Shown one piece after another: positions 1-7,523 of a stretch of DNA of 13,137 nucleotides (the stretch's first letter is position 1; each line of letters begins with the position of its first letter). Both the position numbers and the translations under genes were made by a program. The notes below the pieces were generated by a model that was not told where the DNA came from, did not search any database, and saw nothing but the letters and a program-made list of their open reading frames with translations. Source of the DNA: JBIOJM01 sp044450785 (GTDB taxonomy: Bacteria; Planctomycetota; Planctomycetia; Isosphaerales; Isosphaeraceae); contig JBIOJM010000293.1 of assembly GCA_044450785.1 (NCBI GenBank), forward strand, positions 1 to 13,137, written 5' to 3'.

Positions 1-49
1 ACTGACTACTGACCAAGGACCAAGGACTAAGGACTAAGGACTAAGGACC
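1..49. repeat. Tandem heptamer array, seven in-phase units
   Basis: Seven consecutive 7-base units run without interruption: ACTGACT, ACTGACC, AAGGACC, AAGGACT (three times) and AAGGACC. The array may begin left of the window. It ends 7 bases before the ATG of the DJ-1/PfpI gene. The AAGGA of the last unit (43-47) sits 9 bases upstream of that ATG, so it serves as the most likely Shine-Dalgarno site. Related heptamers occur at 2401-2421, 2451-2467 and 12620-12661. Each of the five AAGGA units also fits the ANGGA core recognised by CsrA-family proteins; whether this has function is inference. Confidence 0.9.
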
Positions 50-56
50 ACGATTC

Positions 57-611
57 ATGGTGAAAATCTTGATGTTGACGGGGGATGCTGGGGAAGCCCA
101 AGAGATTTACTATGCCAAGTTCCGCCTCGAGGAGGAGGGCTGGCAAGTCCGGATTGCAACCCCGGAGAGACGGGTATTTCACTCGGTCGTGCACGACTTC
201 GAGCCGGGTTTCGATACCTATACGGAGAAGCCCGGCTACAGGGTGCAAGCCGACCTGGGCCTTGACGACGTCGTGGCCGATGAATACCAGGGACTTGTGT
301 TACCAGGTGGTCGAGCGCCCGAGTATCTGAGGAACCGGCCAAAGGCGGTGTCGATCGTTCGTCATTTCCTCGAATCGAGTAAGCCGATTGCGGCCAACTG
401 CCATGGACCGTTACTGCTTCTTGTGGCCGCGAGTGTCAAAGGGCGGACAATGACCTGTTACCCCGAGCTCGAGCCCGATATCCGCGGTGCGGGTGCCACA
501 TTCGTGAATCGCCAGGTGGTTGTCGATGGCCCCCTGGTCACGGTGAGAGGCTGGCCGGACAACGGGCCCTGGATGAAGGAATTCGTACGACTCGTGAAGG
601 CGGCGCAGTAA
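57..611 (+). CDS. DJ-1/PfpI family protein (class I glutamine amidotransferase-like)
   Basis: A 184-residue protein of the usual length for the PfpI/YhbO branch of the DJ-1 superfamily. The fold is clear: an N-terminal strand (KILMLTGD), a Glu near the start (E13 or E16) in the place of the conserved DJ-1 glutamate, the LVLPGG loop at about 80-85, and the nucleophile elbow ANCHGPLL with Cys115 followed by His116. The C-terminal part (VVVDGPLVTVRG) matches the typical 'dgnLiTsr' segment. Family members act as cysteine-dependent proteases, glyoxalase III or deglycase-type stress proteins, or chaperones; the substrate cannot be told from sequence. No signal peptide, so cytoplasmic. The ATG is preceded by AAGGA in a heptamer array. 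The gene converges on csrA with 116 bases between the two stops and no clear terminator in the gap. Confidence 0.9.
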   Translation: MVKILMLTGDAGEAQEIYYAKFRLEEEGWQVRIATPERRVFHSVVHDFEPGFDTYTEKPGYRVQADLGLDDVVADEYQGLVLPGGRAPEYLRNRPKAVSIVRHFLESSKPIAANCHGPLLLLVAASVKGRTMTCYPELEPDIRGAGATFVNRQVVVDGPLVTVRGWPDNGPWMKEFVRLVKAAQ

Positions 612-727
612 CAAGGCGCGAGCTGCATTCAACAAGGCAGTTGGCAGACGAGACCCAGGTGACGGGGCAGGGCGAATGGACAGTCGAGGAAAGGCGCATC
701 ACGTGTGAGTCGTTGAGAGCCTGTCAC

Positions 728-937
728 TCAAGCGTCGGGCCGGACGACCTTGGCATCCTGTTCCAAAGCCCTGGCCTGATTCTGGATGGCTTCGTAGACT
801 TCACGACGATGAACGGTGACATGCTTGGGCGCCTCGATCCCGAGACGAACCTTGTCCCCGCGGATCTCGATCACCGTCACCGTGATATCATCGTTAATGA
901 TGATGCTCTCGTTTTTTTTGCGGGAGAGAACCAGCAT
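728..937 (-). CDS. csrA: Carbon storage regulator CsrA
   Basis: A 69-residue CsrA/RsmA, a homodimeric RNA-binding protein that recognises GGA motifs in mRNA leaders and alters translation or stability. The N-terminal strand MLVLSRKKNESI and the central LGIEAPKHVTVHRREVY segment are diagnostic. The RNA-contacting Arg44 (VHR44) and the basic residues Arg6, Lys7 and Lys8 of strand 1 are present. Residue 9 is Asn where Escherichia coli CsrA has Gly. The start at 937 is chosen because the family motif begins there and a GAGGAG ribosome-binding site (943-948 on this strand) lies 5 bases upstream. An upstream in-frame Met at 1021 would add 28 non-homologous residues. No fliW or flagellar gene is visible nearby. 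The gene lies downstream of the ECF sigma gene on the same strand, but a 253-base gap suggests its own promoter. Confidence 0.97.
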   Translation of the reverse strand: MLVLSRKKNESIIINDDITVTVIEIRGDKVRLGIEAPKHVTVHRREVYEAIQNQARALEQDAKVVRPDA

Positions 938-942
938 TACCG

Positions 943-948
943 CTCCTC
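943..948 (-). promoter_or_regulatory. Ribosome-binding site of csrA
   Basis: The minus strand reads GAGGAG, then 5 bases, then the ATG at 937. This strong site decides the csrA start in favour of the short 69-residue form over the extended frame starting at 1021. Confidence 0.85.
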
Positions 949-1190
949 TCTGGTGCTCATCGCGCTGGGCGCGCATCCATCTCGTGCTGAAAGCAGAAAT
1001 TGGTCGAACCGAAGGCCGCAATGCCGCACGCCTTCAAGATGGCGTTGCGCGCACCGCCTTTATTGAACTGTACATGCTGAAACGAGAGGGTCAAGGGGAC
1101 GGGAGAATTTTCATCAAAGGCGAACATCTCGCCAAGCGAAACTTCAAAGAAGGCGGGTGTGGGCTCGAGGACGGAGGACTTCCCGTCGTG

Positions 1191-1910
1191 TCAGTTGTCG
1201 CTGGAGGTCGTGTAACGGCGATAGAGGTGTCCAAGGCCCAAGTCGAAGATTTCCGCCTCAACCGCTTCCGTACTAGTAGGATGGATGGTCTCACGCAACT
1301 CCTGCACCAGTAACTCGATGAACTTGGCGCGTGCTCGCTGCAGATTCTTTCGGAAGGCCTCCGGCGTGACCTGGGCTCGTGTGATCTCGCCGAGTTTCAG
1401 GGCGATCTCGTCGATCGAGGCCTTCGGGAAGTCTCGCCTCAGTTGCAAGACGCTGGCGTAACGATTCTTGGGAGTGGACGCCTGGTAGGTTTCGAGTCGA
1501 GACCAGACCCGGTTGATCACGGCTTCTCGCCAGACCCGGTCGAAATCTTCATCCGGTCGGGCGGAATCCAAAAGGTCGCCAGGCGGAAGAGGTTGCAGCT
1601 TGCGGGTTCGGAAATGGTCGATGATCAGCCGGTGGAGCACCGTACGCAGATAATCCCGAAATCGCCCCTTGCTCTTGTCCGCTCCTGCGAGTTTGCCTTC
1701 GAGGAGCTTCTTCCAAAACTCTTGGAGTACCTCGTCCGCCAAATTCTTGTCGCGGACTTTCAAATAGATGTATCTTGTTACTGCGTCGTGATATCGGTTG
1801 ACCAGCTCTTCCATCGCCGCCTGGCCCTTGGGGCCGATGGAATGGGCGCTGGCGATGGTCGTCCAGCTTGTCTGAATTTCGGTCAGGTGCTCTTCTGCCA
1901 TTTCAGTCAT
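1191..1910 (-). CDS. ECF-type RNA polymerase sigma-70 factor
   Basis: A 239-residue extracytoplasmic-function sigma factor directing RNA polymerase to a specific promoter set. Region 2 covers about residues 36-103: LVNRYHDAVTRYIY, then ADEVLQEFWKKLLEG and KGRFRDYLRTVLHRLIIDHFR, the latter corresponding to the -10 recognition and DNA-melting helices. Region 4, the -35 reading helix-turn-helix, is about residues 155-206, including SIDEIALKLG and EAFRKNLQRARAKFIELL. The insertion 'GKLAGADKSKGRFR' is characteristic of ECF factors abundant in planctomycetes, some of which are encoded near Ser/Thr kinases. About 30 residues follow region 4 (206-239) with no recognised domain. No anti-sigma gene is adjacent. 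Neither ATG at 1910 nor the in-frame ATG at 1901 has a good ribosome-binding site, so the start is uncertain by three codons. It lies downstream of the two tRNA-Arg genes on the same strand. Confidence 0.9.
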   Translation of the reverse strand: MTEMAEEHLTEIQTSWTTIASAHSIGPKGQAAMEELVNRYHDAVTRYIYLKVRDKNLADEVLQEFWKKLLEGKLAGADKSKGRFRDYLRTVLHRLIIDHFRTRKLQPLPPGDLLDSARPDEDFDRVWREAVINRVWSRLETYQASTPKNRYASVLQLRRDFPKASIDEIALKLGEITRAQVTPEAFRKNLQRARAKFIELLVQELRETIHPTSTEAVEAEIFDLGLGHLYRRYTTSSDN

Positions 1911-1992
1911 CCGAACTGGACCGTTGAGTGGATCCTTCCCGTCCAGGTACCTTGATCAGGAAAAGGATGATTGCGGCCGGCCAAGAGACGCC

Positions 1993-2006
1993 GTTCCACG
2001 TGGAAC
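1993..2006. other. parS-like ParB-binding palindrome, site 1
   Basis: GTTCCACGTGGAAC is a perfect 14-base palindrome centred on CACGTG. It matches the well-conserved bacterial centromere core (consensus TGTTNCACGTGAAACA; the TTCCACGTGGAA form is common in proteobacteria). It is intergenic, about 85 bases upstream of the ECF sigma start and 117 bases from the tRNA-Arg(UCU) gene. A second copy of the same 14 bases lies at 6004-6017. Function as parS is inferred; no parA or parB gene is in the window. Confidence 0.7.
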
Positions 2007-2122
2007 CCAACGTCCATTCCATCGCGCCCGATCGTCTCGAATGGGTCGTTCGTTTTTACCAAATCTCGCGAGTATTGTCACCTCATGGCCTGCGTGCTTC
2101 CAACGCGTTATCTTCAGGCAAA

Positions 2123-2196
<74 letters not shown>

Positions 2197-2250
2197 ATCC
2201 TGGTCGGCGCGGCGCGCTTGCTGGCACGTCGTTCTGACCATCGAGCGAGC

Positions 2251-2324
2251 TGCGCCCGGCAGGATTCGAACCTGCGACCTGCGGTTTAGGAAACCGCCGC
2301 TCTATCCTCCTGAGCTACGAGCGC
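2251..2324 (-). tRNA. tRNA-Arg (anticodon CCU)
   Basis: The minus strand gives a full cloverleaf. Acceptor GCGCTCG pairs with CGGGCGC (one U-G pair), with discriminator A. The anticodon stem GCGGT/ACCGC encloses loop TTCCTAA, giving anticodon CCT for AGG codons. The T arm GCAGGTTCGAATCCTGC is identical to that of the neighbouring tRNA-Arg(UCU). CCA is not encoded. A TTGACA-type promoter lies just upstream. Confidence 0.97.
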
Positions 2325-2342
2325 GAAGTCTTCCTCGGCTTA

Positions 2343-2372
2343 ATTCTCCGGCATCAAACGGATTGCTGTCAA
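2343..2372 (-). promoter_or_regulatory. Sigma-70 type promoter of the tRNA-Arg pair
   Basis: On the minus strand a perfect -35 box TTGACA (2372-2367) is followed after 18 bases by GAGAAT (2348-2343), matching four of six -10 consensus positions. Initiation would fall about 12 bases before the first tRNA base at 2324, which suits a stable-RNA operon. Confidence 0.6.
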
Positions 2373-2391
2373 CCGGCACGCAAGGCGCGGG

Positions 2392-2440
2392 CCAATAATC
2401 GGCGAGTGGCGAGTGGGTGGTGAGTATTCTCCCAATAATC
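2392..2440. repeat. 9-base direct repeat flanking a short heptamer segment
   Basis: CCAATAATC occurs at 2392-2400 and again at 2432-2440. The 31 bases between them begin with in-phase heptamers GGCGAGT, GGCGAGT, GGGTGGT (2401-2421). On the opposite strand these read ACCACCC, ACTCGCC, ACTCGCC, resembling the A-n-n-n-n-C-C pattern of the other arrays. The arrangement resembles a target-site duplication around a tiny insert, but could be chance. Confidence 0.6.
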
Positions 2441-2450
2441 TCTACGATCT

Positions 2451-2467
2451 ACTGACCACCGACCACT
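2451..2467. repeat. Short heptamer run related to the array at 1-49
   Basis: ACTGACC, ACCGACC and a partial ACT follow in phase. The first unit is identical to the second unit of the array at 8-14. The run ends 15 bases before the start codon of the SDR gene. Like the array at 1-49, it sits immediately upstream of a coding sequence. Confidence 0.55.
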
Positions 2468-2482
2468 GTTTTGGGAGCAACC

Positions 2483-3265
2483 ATGACCGTCGATACACGA
2501 GTGGCGGTCGTTACCGGCGGCGGCCGCGGGATTGGTCGCGGGATCACTTTCGCACTGGCCGAGCTGGGATTTGCGTTGATGGTGAATTACCGCGCTGATG
2601 AAGAGGCGGCCGGATCGGCGTGTCACGAAGCCGAAGCGCGAGGATCGCCGCGTGCGCTGGCGTGTCGTGCGGACGTGGCCGACCTCGCGCAGGGGTGCCG
2701 GCTTCTCGAAGAGACCCTGCGAAGTTACGGACGCGTGGACCTGTGGGTCAACAACGCCGGCATTGCTCCCCAGGAGCGGCTCGATCTTCTGGAAACCACA
2801 CCCGAGAGTTGGGATCGCGTCCTCTCCAACAACCTCCGAGGTCCGTTCTTCCTGACCCAGGCCGTCGCACGATCGATGATCGAGCTCAGAGCAGCGGGCA
2901 CGATCGCCGAGCCGCAGATCGTGTTCATCACCTCGATTTCGAGCACCTTCGCGAGTGCTTCCCGGCCCGAGTATTGCGTGGCCAAGGCCGGGTTGAGCAT
3001 GGTTGCCCAGCTCTTCGCAATCCGGCTGGCGGGGCAGGGGATTCGCGTCTACGAGATCCGCCCCGGGCTCATCCAGACGGAAATGACTCGCCCGGTCCGC
3101 GACCAGTACGACGAGAAGATTGCCGCCGGCCTGACCCCCATCCGACGATGGGGGACTCCGGACGACGTCGGCCGGGCGGTCGCGGCGATCGCCGCGGGGG
3201 CGTTTCCTTATTCCACCGGGGCGATCCTCGACATCGATGGCGGGCTCAATCTCAGGGTTCTCTGA
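2483..3265 (+). CDS. SDR-family NAD(P)-dependent oxidoreductase, 3-ketoacyl-ACP reductase (FabG)-like
   Basis: A 260-residue classical short-chain dehydrogenase/reductase. The cofactor loop TGGGRGIG is at 11-18, the NNAG motif at 90-93, the structural Asn at about 117, and the catalytic Ser151, Tyr164 and Lys168 (YCVAK) are all in place. The C-terminal segment YSTGAILDIDGGL is typical. Overall the pattern (GPFFLTQAVAR, EYCVAKAGLSM, VYEIRPGLIQTEMT, RRWGTPDDVGRAVAA) closely follows a FabG-like subgroup annotated as 3-ketoacyl-ACP reductase. The real substrate may instead be a sugar or another ketone; cytoplasmic. The ATG at 2483 is preferred over an in-frame TTG at 2471 because GGGAG (2473-2477) lies 5 bases before the ATG and overlaps the TTG candidate. 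It stands alone, with no fatty-acid genes nearby. Confidence 0.93.
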   Translation: MTVDTRVAVVTGGGRGIGRGITFALAELGFALMVNYRADEEAAGSACHEAEARGSPRALACRADVADLAQGCRLLEETLRSYGRVDLWVNNAGIAPQERLDLLETTPESWDRVLSNNLRGPFFLTQAVARSMIELRAAGTIAEPQIVFITSISSTFASASRPEYCVAKAGLSMVAQLFAIRLAGQGIRVYEIRPGLIQTEMTRPVRDQYDEKIAAGLTPIRRWGTPDDVGRAVAAIAAGAFPYSTGAILDIDGGLNLRVL

Positions 3266-3518
3266 CCTAACTCAATACCCTGGAGCGCTTTACTCGCGAA
3301 ACTGCGAAAGGCCCTTTTCGAGACCAATCGAGCGATATCCTCCCACTCCCGGAAACGACTGTCATGAGCTTCTCTGGAGTGAGTACAATGATAGTGGATA
3401 TCCCGACGATTCGCTCGACTGTTCCCATGGGGGCGAAAGCACCCGGACATTCCGGCCGGCACATCGAAATTCCGCCGCATGGCACGATGGGTGAGGATAA
3501 CCTCCAGGCTGTTTCGCG

Positions 3519-6500
3519 ATGGATGAGCCTACTTCCTCGACCGAGGCCCCGAACGGCACAACACCCGACCTGCGGATCGGGAGCTATCGCATTCTGCAAC
3601 CGCTGGGGACCGGAGGAATGAGCTCGGTTTTCCGAGCGGTCCACGTGGCAACGAACCATGAGGTCGCCCTCAAGGTCTTGACACGAACGCTGGCCAGAAA
3701 CGCGACCTTGCTCCAGCGCTTCTTGCGGGAGGCCAGAAGCGCCGAAGCACTCGAGCATCCGAACATCGTGTCGATCTATGATCGAGGCATCGATCAGGGT
3801 CGCCACTACCTGGTCCTGGAGTACGTTCCGGGGAGCGACTTTCACGATTATATCCAGCGGAACGGTCCTCTCAGTGTCGTCGAGGCGGCCTCGGTCGTCA
3901 GGAGAGTCGCCGACGGACTCAAGTACGCCGCCGGGAGAGGTCTGATCCATCGCGACATCAAGCCTTCCAACATCCTGCGGACGCTCACCGGGGAGATCAA
4001 GATCATCGACCTGGGCCTGGCCCTCCAAAACGAATTCGAAGATGAACGCGTCACGCGCGACGGAACGACGGTCGGGACGGTGGATTACATGGCACCGGAG
4101 CAGGCGCGGGACAGTCGCGCCACCAGCGTCCGGAGCGATCTCTACTCCCTTGGCTGCACTTTCTACTACCTTTTGGCTGGAGTGCCTCCCTATCCGGGTG
4201 GTGACATCACCGATAAGCTCACGCGGCACGCCAAATCTCCCGCACCCGATATCCGCGACCTTCGCCCGGACATTCCCGCCGGGATCACGTCGATCATCCA
4301 GCGCATGATGGCCAAGAAACCGGAGGATCGATTCGCATCCTACGACGATCTGATCGCCGCGCTCGACTCCGTACCGTTCGAGGAGATGGAGAAGGCTTCC
4401 GCGTCCGGATCGATCCCCTTGGCCGATACGAGGAATGACGATCGTCCCGCTCCGCCCTACAACTTATGGCCGGGTCGAGAGCGAGGCGAATTCGGGAGCA
4501 ACGGCTCTGAGGAGGTGGAGCTTCGTGTCGTTTCGCTCGCGGAATTGGTGGCTGACGAGCCACCCGGCGAGCTGCGAGTAAGGCCGCCCGCGCGTCCCGT
4601 GTCGCTCGAGCCCCCGCCGCCACGCCAAAGTCTGATCCACGCCGAAGAGATCGAAACCCGCGCGACCGGCCTGGACGCGAATCAACCGGTTCTTCCAGCC
4701 AAGGCGGCGAGCTCCGCATCAGCCTGGATCATCTCCGGCGCATTCGTCGGCGTCGCTTTCATGATCCTCGCGATCGGCCTCCTCCAGTTCATGGGGTCCA
4801 TCGGACAGAACGAGGATGCGGGTGTTCGCACCGATCGCGACGTCGACGCGGCCCTGGCCAGCCCCGTCGCGAATTCGCCGCGGACGAGCCCTGCCGATAT
4901 GACGACGGCGAGGCGCCCATCGCAACTGGGGGAGCGGCGCTCGCCAGCCGGGGTGAGTTCAACTCGAATTGAGCCCGAAATGAAATGGGTCGAGCCGGCG
5001 GATGAGCAACCTGCCTCGATCGAGGCCCGCGGAGCCCCCTTCGACTCGGTTGGCGGATCGAATTTGATCCCCGAGTGGGCGCGTTCCCCGGTCCCGGATC
5101 GGATTGCCGGGCCCTTCGTCGCGGTGCGCCGAGTCGCTGACTCGAAGGATCATCCCGCGGCCGTCTCCATGCTCCACACGGCCCTGGACAGGTTCATTGG
5201 AGGCACGGTCGAGCTGGCTGACGAGGGCCCATTTTTCATCGACGATCTGCGTGTCGCGGGGGTGACCAGGTTGATCCGAGCGCGCACGGGCTATCGCTCG
5301 ATCGTAAAAATCGAGCGAAGCACCTTGGACGCGGTCCGACGACAGCCGGCCGTCTTCGTCCTCGACCGCAAGGACCTCACGCTGGACGCGATCGACCTGA
5401 TCGTGAACGTCCGCGACCTGTCCCCCACTCAAACCGCCCTTTTCTCTTGCACGGGGGCGAGTCTGACGCTGAGGAATTGTTCGATCACGATCCTCAACAG
5501 TCCAGGCAGCGCGGCGTTCACGGTGTTCCGAGCCGAGTCCTCCGGGTCGCACCCGACGCACATTCGACTGGAGCAGTCCCTGGTGCGCGGCTGGTTTACC
5601 GATGGCTTTGCCCTGGCTGGCGGTGGGGCGGAGCTGGTGCTGCGGAAATCGGCGGTCCTGGGGGGTTCGGGCCCACTGGTCCGGATCACCGACGCCGGCG
5701 AGGCTTCGGAGCGCCGATTGGTCTTCGTCGAGAGTCTTCTGGCCGGTCCGGGACCGATCATCAACCGAACCAAGACGCCCACCAGCGTCCAGACCAAGGC
5801 CCTGACGATACGGGCCTACGGGTCGGTGTTAGGCCGCTTGCACGGGGTGGGCATCGCCAGCGTCATCTCCTCATCCGATTCAGCCGAGGGAGCCGGTCGA
5901 CAGATCGATTGGGCAGGGGACCACAATCTGTTCGCCGGCTGGAAGGGGTTTTTCGCCAGTGGGAACGACCACATGGTCACCGTTGCCGATCTGGCCGCCG
6001 TCCGTTCCACGTGGAACGGCACGGACCGAGAGAGTCAGGAGATTCTCTCACCGTGGCCTTACCCTCCCGACCTGGCGAGCGCGACGCCGGTGGCTCTCTC
6101 ACCGTTTCTACCCAACCGTGAGGCGATTCTGCGGCAAGTTGCGCAGCCGCGCGCCGGCCTGTTCGAGAAGGCGATTGCCGCGTATCCAGCGCCCGCGATC
6201 CCGGAGCCGGCCGGGTGGGTCTTCGAGCACGCGGCTCAATCGGGAGCCGTTCCTCTCGATCGCGCGCTGCTCCCTCCTCACCTGAGAAAAATGGGCGGCG
6301 GCGGCACCGTCGCGCGCGGCGCCCCGGCACCCACTGCTCCGCCGGCGGGCACGGACAACCTGGAGCTGACGTTCAACACGGAGACGCGACCTTGGGAGGG
6401 TGACCTGGGTGCGTTCCTGAGGGATCGATTGACGCCGGGAGTGACCCACGCGCGGGTCCGCGTGGTCGGCTCGGGACGACATCACTTCTCGCCGGTGCGA

Positions 6501-7523
6501 CTGGCTCGCGGACTCTGGCTCGAGATCCGCGTCGAACCGTACTCCGTCGCCGAGCCACCGTCGTGGTCATCGCAGCCCCAGGCCACCGGGGCGGCCTTGA
6601 TCGAGCTCCAAGGCGGAGTCCTCGTTCTGGCGAACATGATCCTCCGCCACGAACAGACGTCGCGGCTCGACCACCTGATCCACGTCGAGGACGGGTCCCT
6701 CGTCCTCTCTCGGTGTCAGCTCATCTCGCCGGCATCGGCCGGGGAGTTTGCGGGTGATCTGATCGAGTTTCGCTCGGTTTCCACCCAGCCGCGGCCGAGC
6801 GACCCTTTTCGACGGTTGTTCTCCGAGCCGGTCGATCGTCCGGTTTGCCGTCTCGTCGACTCCCTGCTGATCACCGGTGGGACGGCACTCAGGGCCGAGC
6901 TCGGCCGGGGGCTGATCGCGCTCTCGCAATGCGCCGTCGCGGCCGGTGGGGCGGCAATCGAGCTTGTTCCCTCCAAGGTGGCGCGGCACCGATTCGAGGC
7001 CGACCTCTTCCTGGACCATTGCACGATGACCTCGGAACGATCGATCATCCGGATCGGGCCCTGGCCTGGTCGGGCGCCGGGTCCCGACCGGCCCTGGTTG
7101 ATCACATCGCGGAATTGTGCCTTTCTCGCCACGTACGACCGCCCAACCCGTGAGACCGTGCTCCTCCGCGCCGACGCGGATGCGCTGGCTTGCGGCACGG
7201 TCTTCTGGCAGGCCGCGGACGACTACGCGGACGCCGATTACTTCGTCACAGCGGGGGAGGGACTGCCGCCGCCCTACCGCTCACGCGATGTCCAGCAACA
7301 ATGGGTCCACTTCTGGGGCCACACCCACATGCGGCGTCTCGACGGCCCGCGCGGGTCCGGCGGTGCGCCGAGCGTACGCTTTCGGGAGAAGCTTCGCCCC
7401 GGCCGGGTCGAGCCGGTCAACCTGGTCCTTGAGCCCGGCCGGGGCCAGCTCACCGTGGGCGCGGACCTGGGACGCCAAGGAATCACTCTTCCGCCCGCCC
7501 GTTACGGCCGAGCCCGCAACTGA
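3519..7523 (+). CDS. Membrane Ser/Thr protein kinase with duplicated beta-rich C-terminal region
   Basis: A 1334-residue protein. Residues about 23-285 are a Hanks-type kinase domain: glycine loop GTGGMSSV (30-37), VALK with Lys52, Glu71 of helix C, catalytic HRDIKPSN (144-151), DLG at 164-166 replacing DFG (common in planctomycetes), and APE at 192-194. It should be active. A low-complexity, Pro-rich linker (about 290-400) leads to one membrane segment (about 402-425, WIISGAFVGVAFMILAIGLL). This places roughly 900 residues outside the cytoplasm. That part holds two similar modules, about 557-835 and 966-1235. Each has short alternating strands such as ASLTLRNCSITI and GSLVLSRCQLIS, resembling right-handed beta-helix proteins, and they are separated by a Pro/Ala-rich stretch. 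Role: probably a receptor kinase; ligand and targets unknown. No PASTA, WD40 or TPR repeats were seen. The ATG lacks a clear ribosome-binding site. The 3' end overlaps the rhaT-like gene by 22 bases, tail to tail. Confidence 0.92.
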   Translation: MDEPTSSTEAPNGTTPDLRIGSYRILQPLGTGGMSSVFRAVHVATNHEVALKVLTRTLARNATLLQRFLREARSAEALEHPNIVSIYDRGIDQGRHYLVLEYVPGSDFHDYIQRNGPLSVVEAASVVRRVADGLKYAAGRGLIHRDIKPSNILRTLTGEIKIIDLGLALQNEFEDERVTRDGTTVGTVDYMAPEQARDSRATSVRSDLYSLGCTFYYLLAGVPPYPGGDITDKLTRHAKSPAPDIRDLRPDIPAGITSIIQRMMAKKPEDRFASYDDLIAALDSVPFEEMEKASASGSIPLADTRNDDRPAPPYNLWPGRERGEFGSNGSEEVELRVVSLAELVADEPPGELRVRPPARPVSLEPPPPRQSLIHAEEIETRATGLDANQPVLPAKAASSASAWIISGAFVGVAFMILAIGLLQFMGSIGQNEDAGVRTDRDVDAALASPVANSPRTSPADMTTARRPSQLGERRSPAGVSSTRIEPEMKWVEPADEQPASIEARGAPFDSVGGSNLIPEWARSPVPDRIAGPFVAVRRVADSKDHPAAVSMLHTALDRFIGGTVELADEGPFFIDDLRVAGVTRLIRARTGYRSIVKIERSTLDAVRRQPAVFVLDRKDLTLDAIDLIVNVRDLSPTQTALFSCTGASLTLRNCSITILNSPGSAAFTVFRAESSGSHPTHIRLEQSLVRGWFTDGFALAGGGAELVLRKSAVLGGSGPLVRITDAGEASERRLVFVESLLAGPGPIINRTKTPTSVQTKALTIRAYGSVLGRLHGVGIASVISSSDSAEGAGRQIDWAGDHNLFAGWKGFFASGNDHMVTVADLAAVRSTWNGTDRESQEILSPWPYPPDLASATPVALSPFLPNREAILRQVAQPRAGLFEKAIAAYPAPAIPEPAGWVFEHAAQSGAVPLDRALLPPHLRKMGGGGTVARGAPAPTAPPAGTDNLELTFNTETRPWEGDLGAFLRDRLTPGVTHARVRVVGSGRHHFSPVRLARGLWLEIRVEPYSVAEPPSWSSQPQATGAALIELQGGVLVLANMILRHEQTSRLDHLIHVEDGSLVLSRCQLISPASAGEFAGDLIEFRSVSTQPRPSDPFRRLFSEPVDRPVCRLVDSLLITGGTALRAELGRGLIALSQCAVAAGGAAIELVPSKVARHRFEADLFLDHCTMTSERSIIRIGPWPGRAPGPDRPWLITSRNCAFLATYDRPTRETVLLRADADALACGTVFWQAADDYADADYFVTAGEGLPPPYRSRDVQQQWVHFWGHTHMRRLDGPRGSGGAPSVRFREKLRPGRVEPVNLVLEPGRGQLTVGADLGRQGITLPPARYGRARN
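6002..6019. other. parS-like ParB-binding palindrome, site 2 (inside the kinase gene)
   Basis: CCGTTCCACGTGGAACGG is a perfect 18-base palindrome containing the same 14-base core as site 1 (6004-6017). It lies in codons for RSTWNG near the end of the first beta-rich module of the kinase. parS sites inside genes are common near replication origins. The centres of the two sites are 4011 bases apart. ParB binding is inferred. Confidence 0.7.

Noticed and set aside
938..1021. N-terminal extension of CsrA by 28 residues
   Set aside because: The extension is not part of the CsrA fold, and a GAGGAG site marks the start at 937.
957..1127. Small minus-strand frame of 56 codons between the ECF sigma gene and csrA, lying in the same frame as the sigma gene after its TGA stop
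   Set aside because: It has no ribosome-binding site, does not resemble any family I recognise, and overlaps the csrA leader. A 78-codon stop-free run at this GC content is not remarkable, so stop-codon readthrough is not supported.
3384..3389. TACAAT as a -10 box for the kinase gene
   Set aside because: It matches five of six consensus bases but has no -35 box at 16-19 bases, and lies about 130 bases from the start codon.
3641..3655. Third parS-like site around TCCACGTGGC in the kinase gene
   Set aside because: Only the central eight bases are palindromic. Three positions of the 14-base core differ, so it is probably a chance match in codons.
3267..4229. Minus-strand 320-residue frame opposite the kinase domain
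   Set aside because: The opposite strand encodes all conserved kinase motifs; this frame shows no family features.
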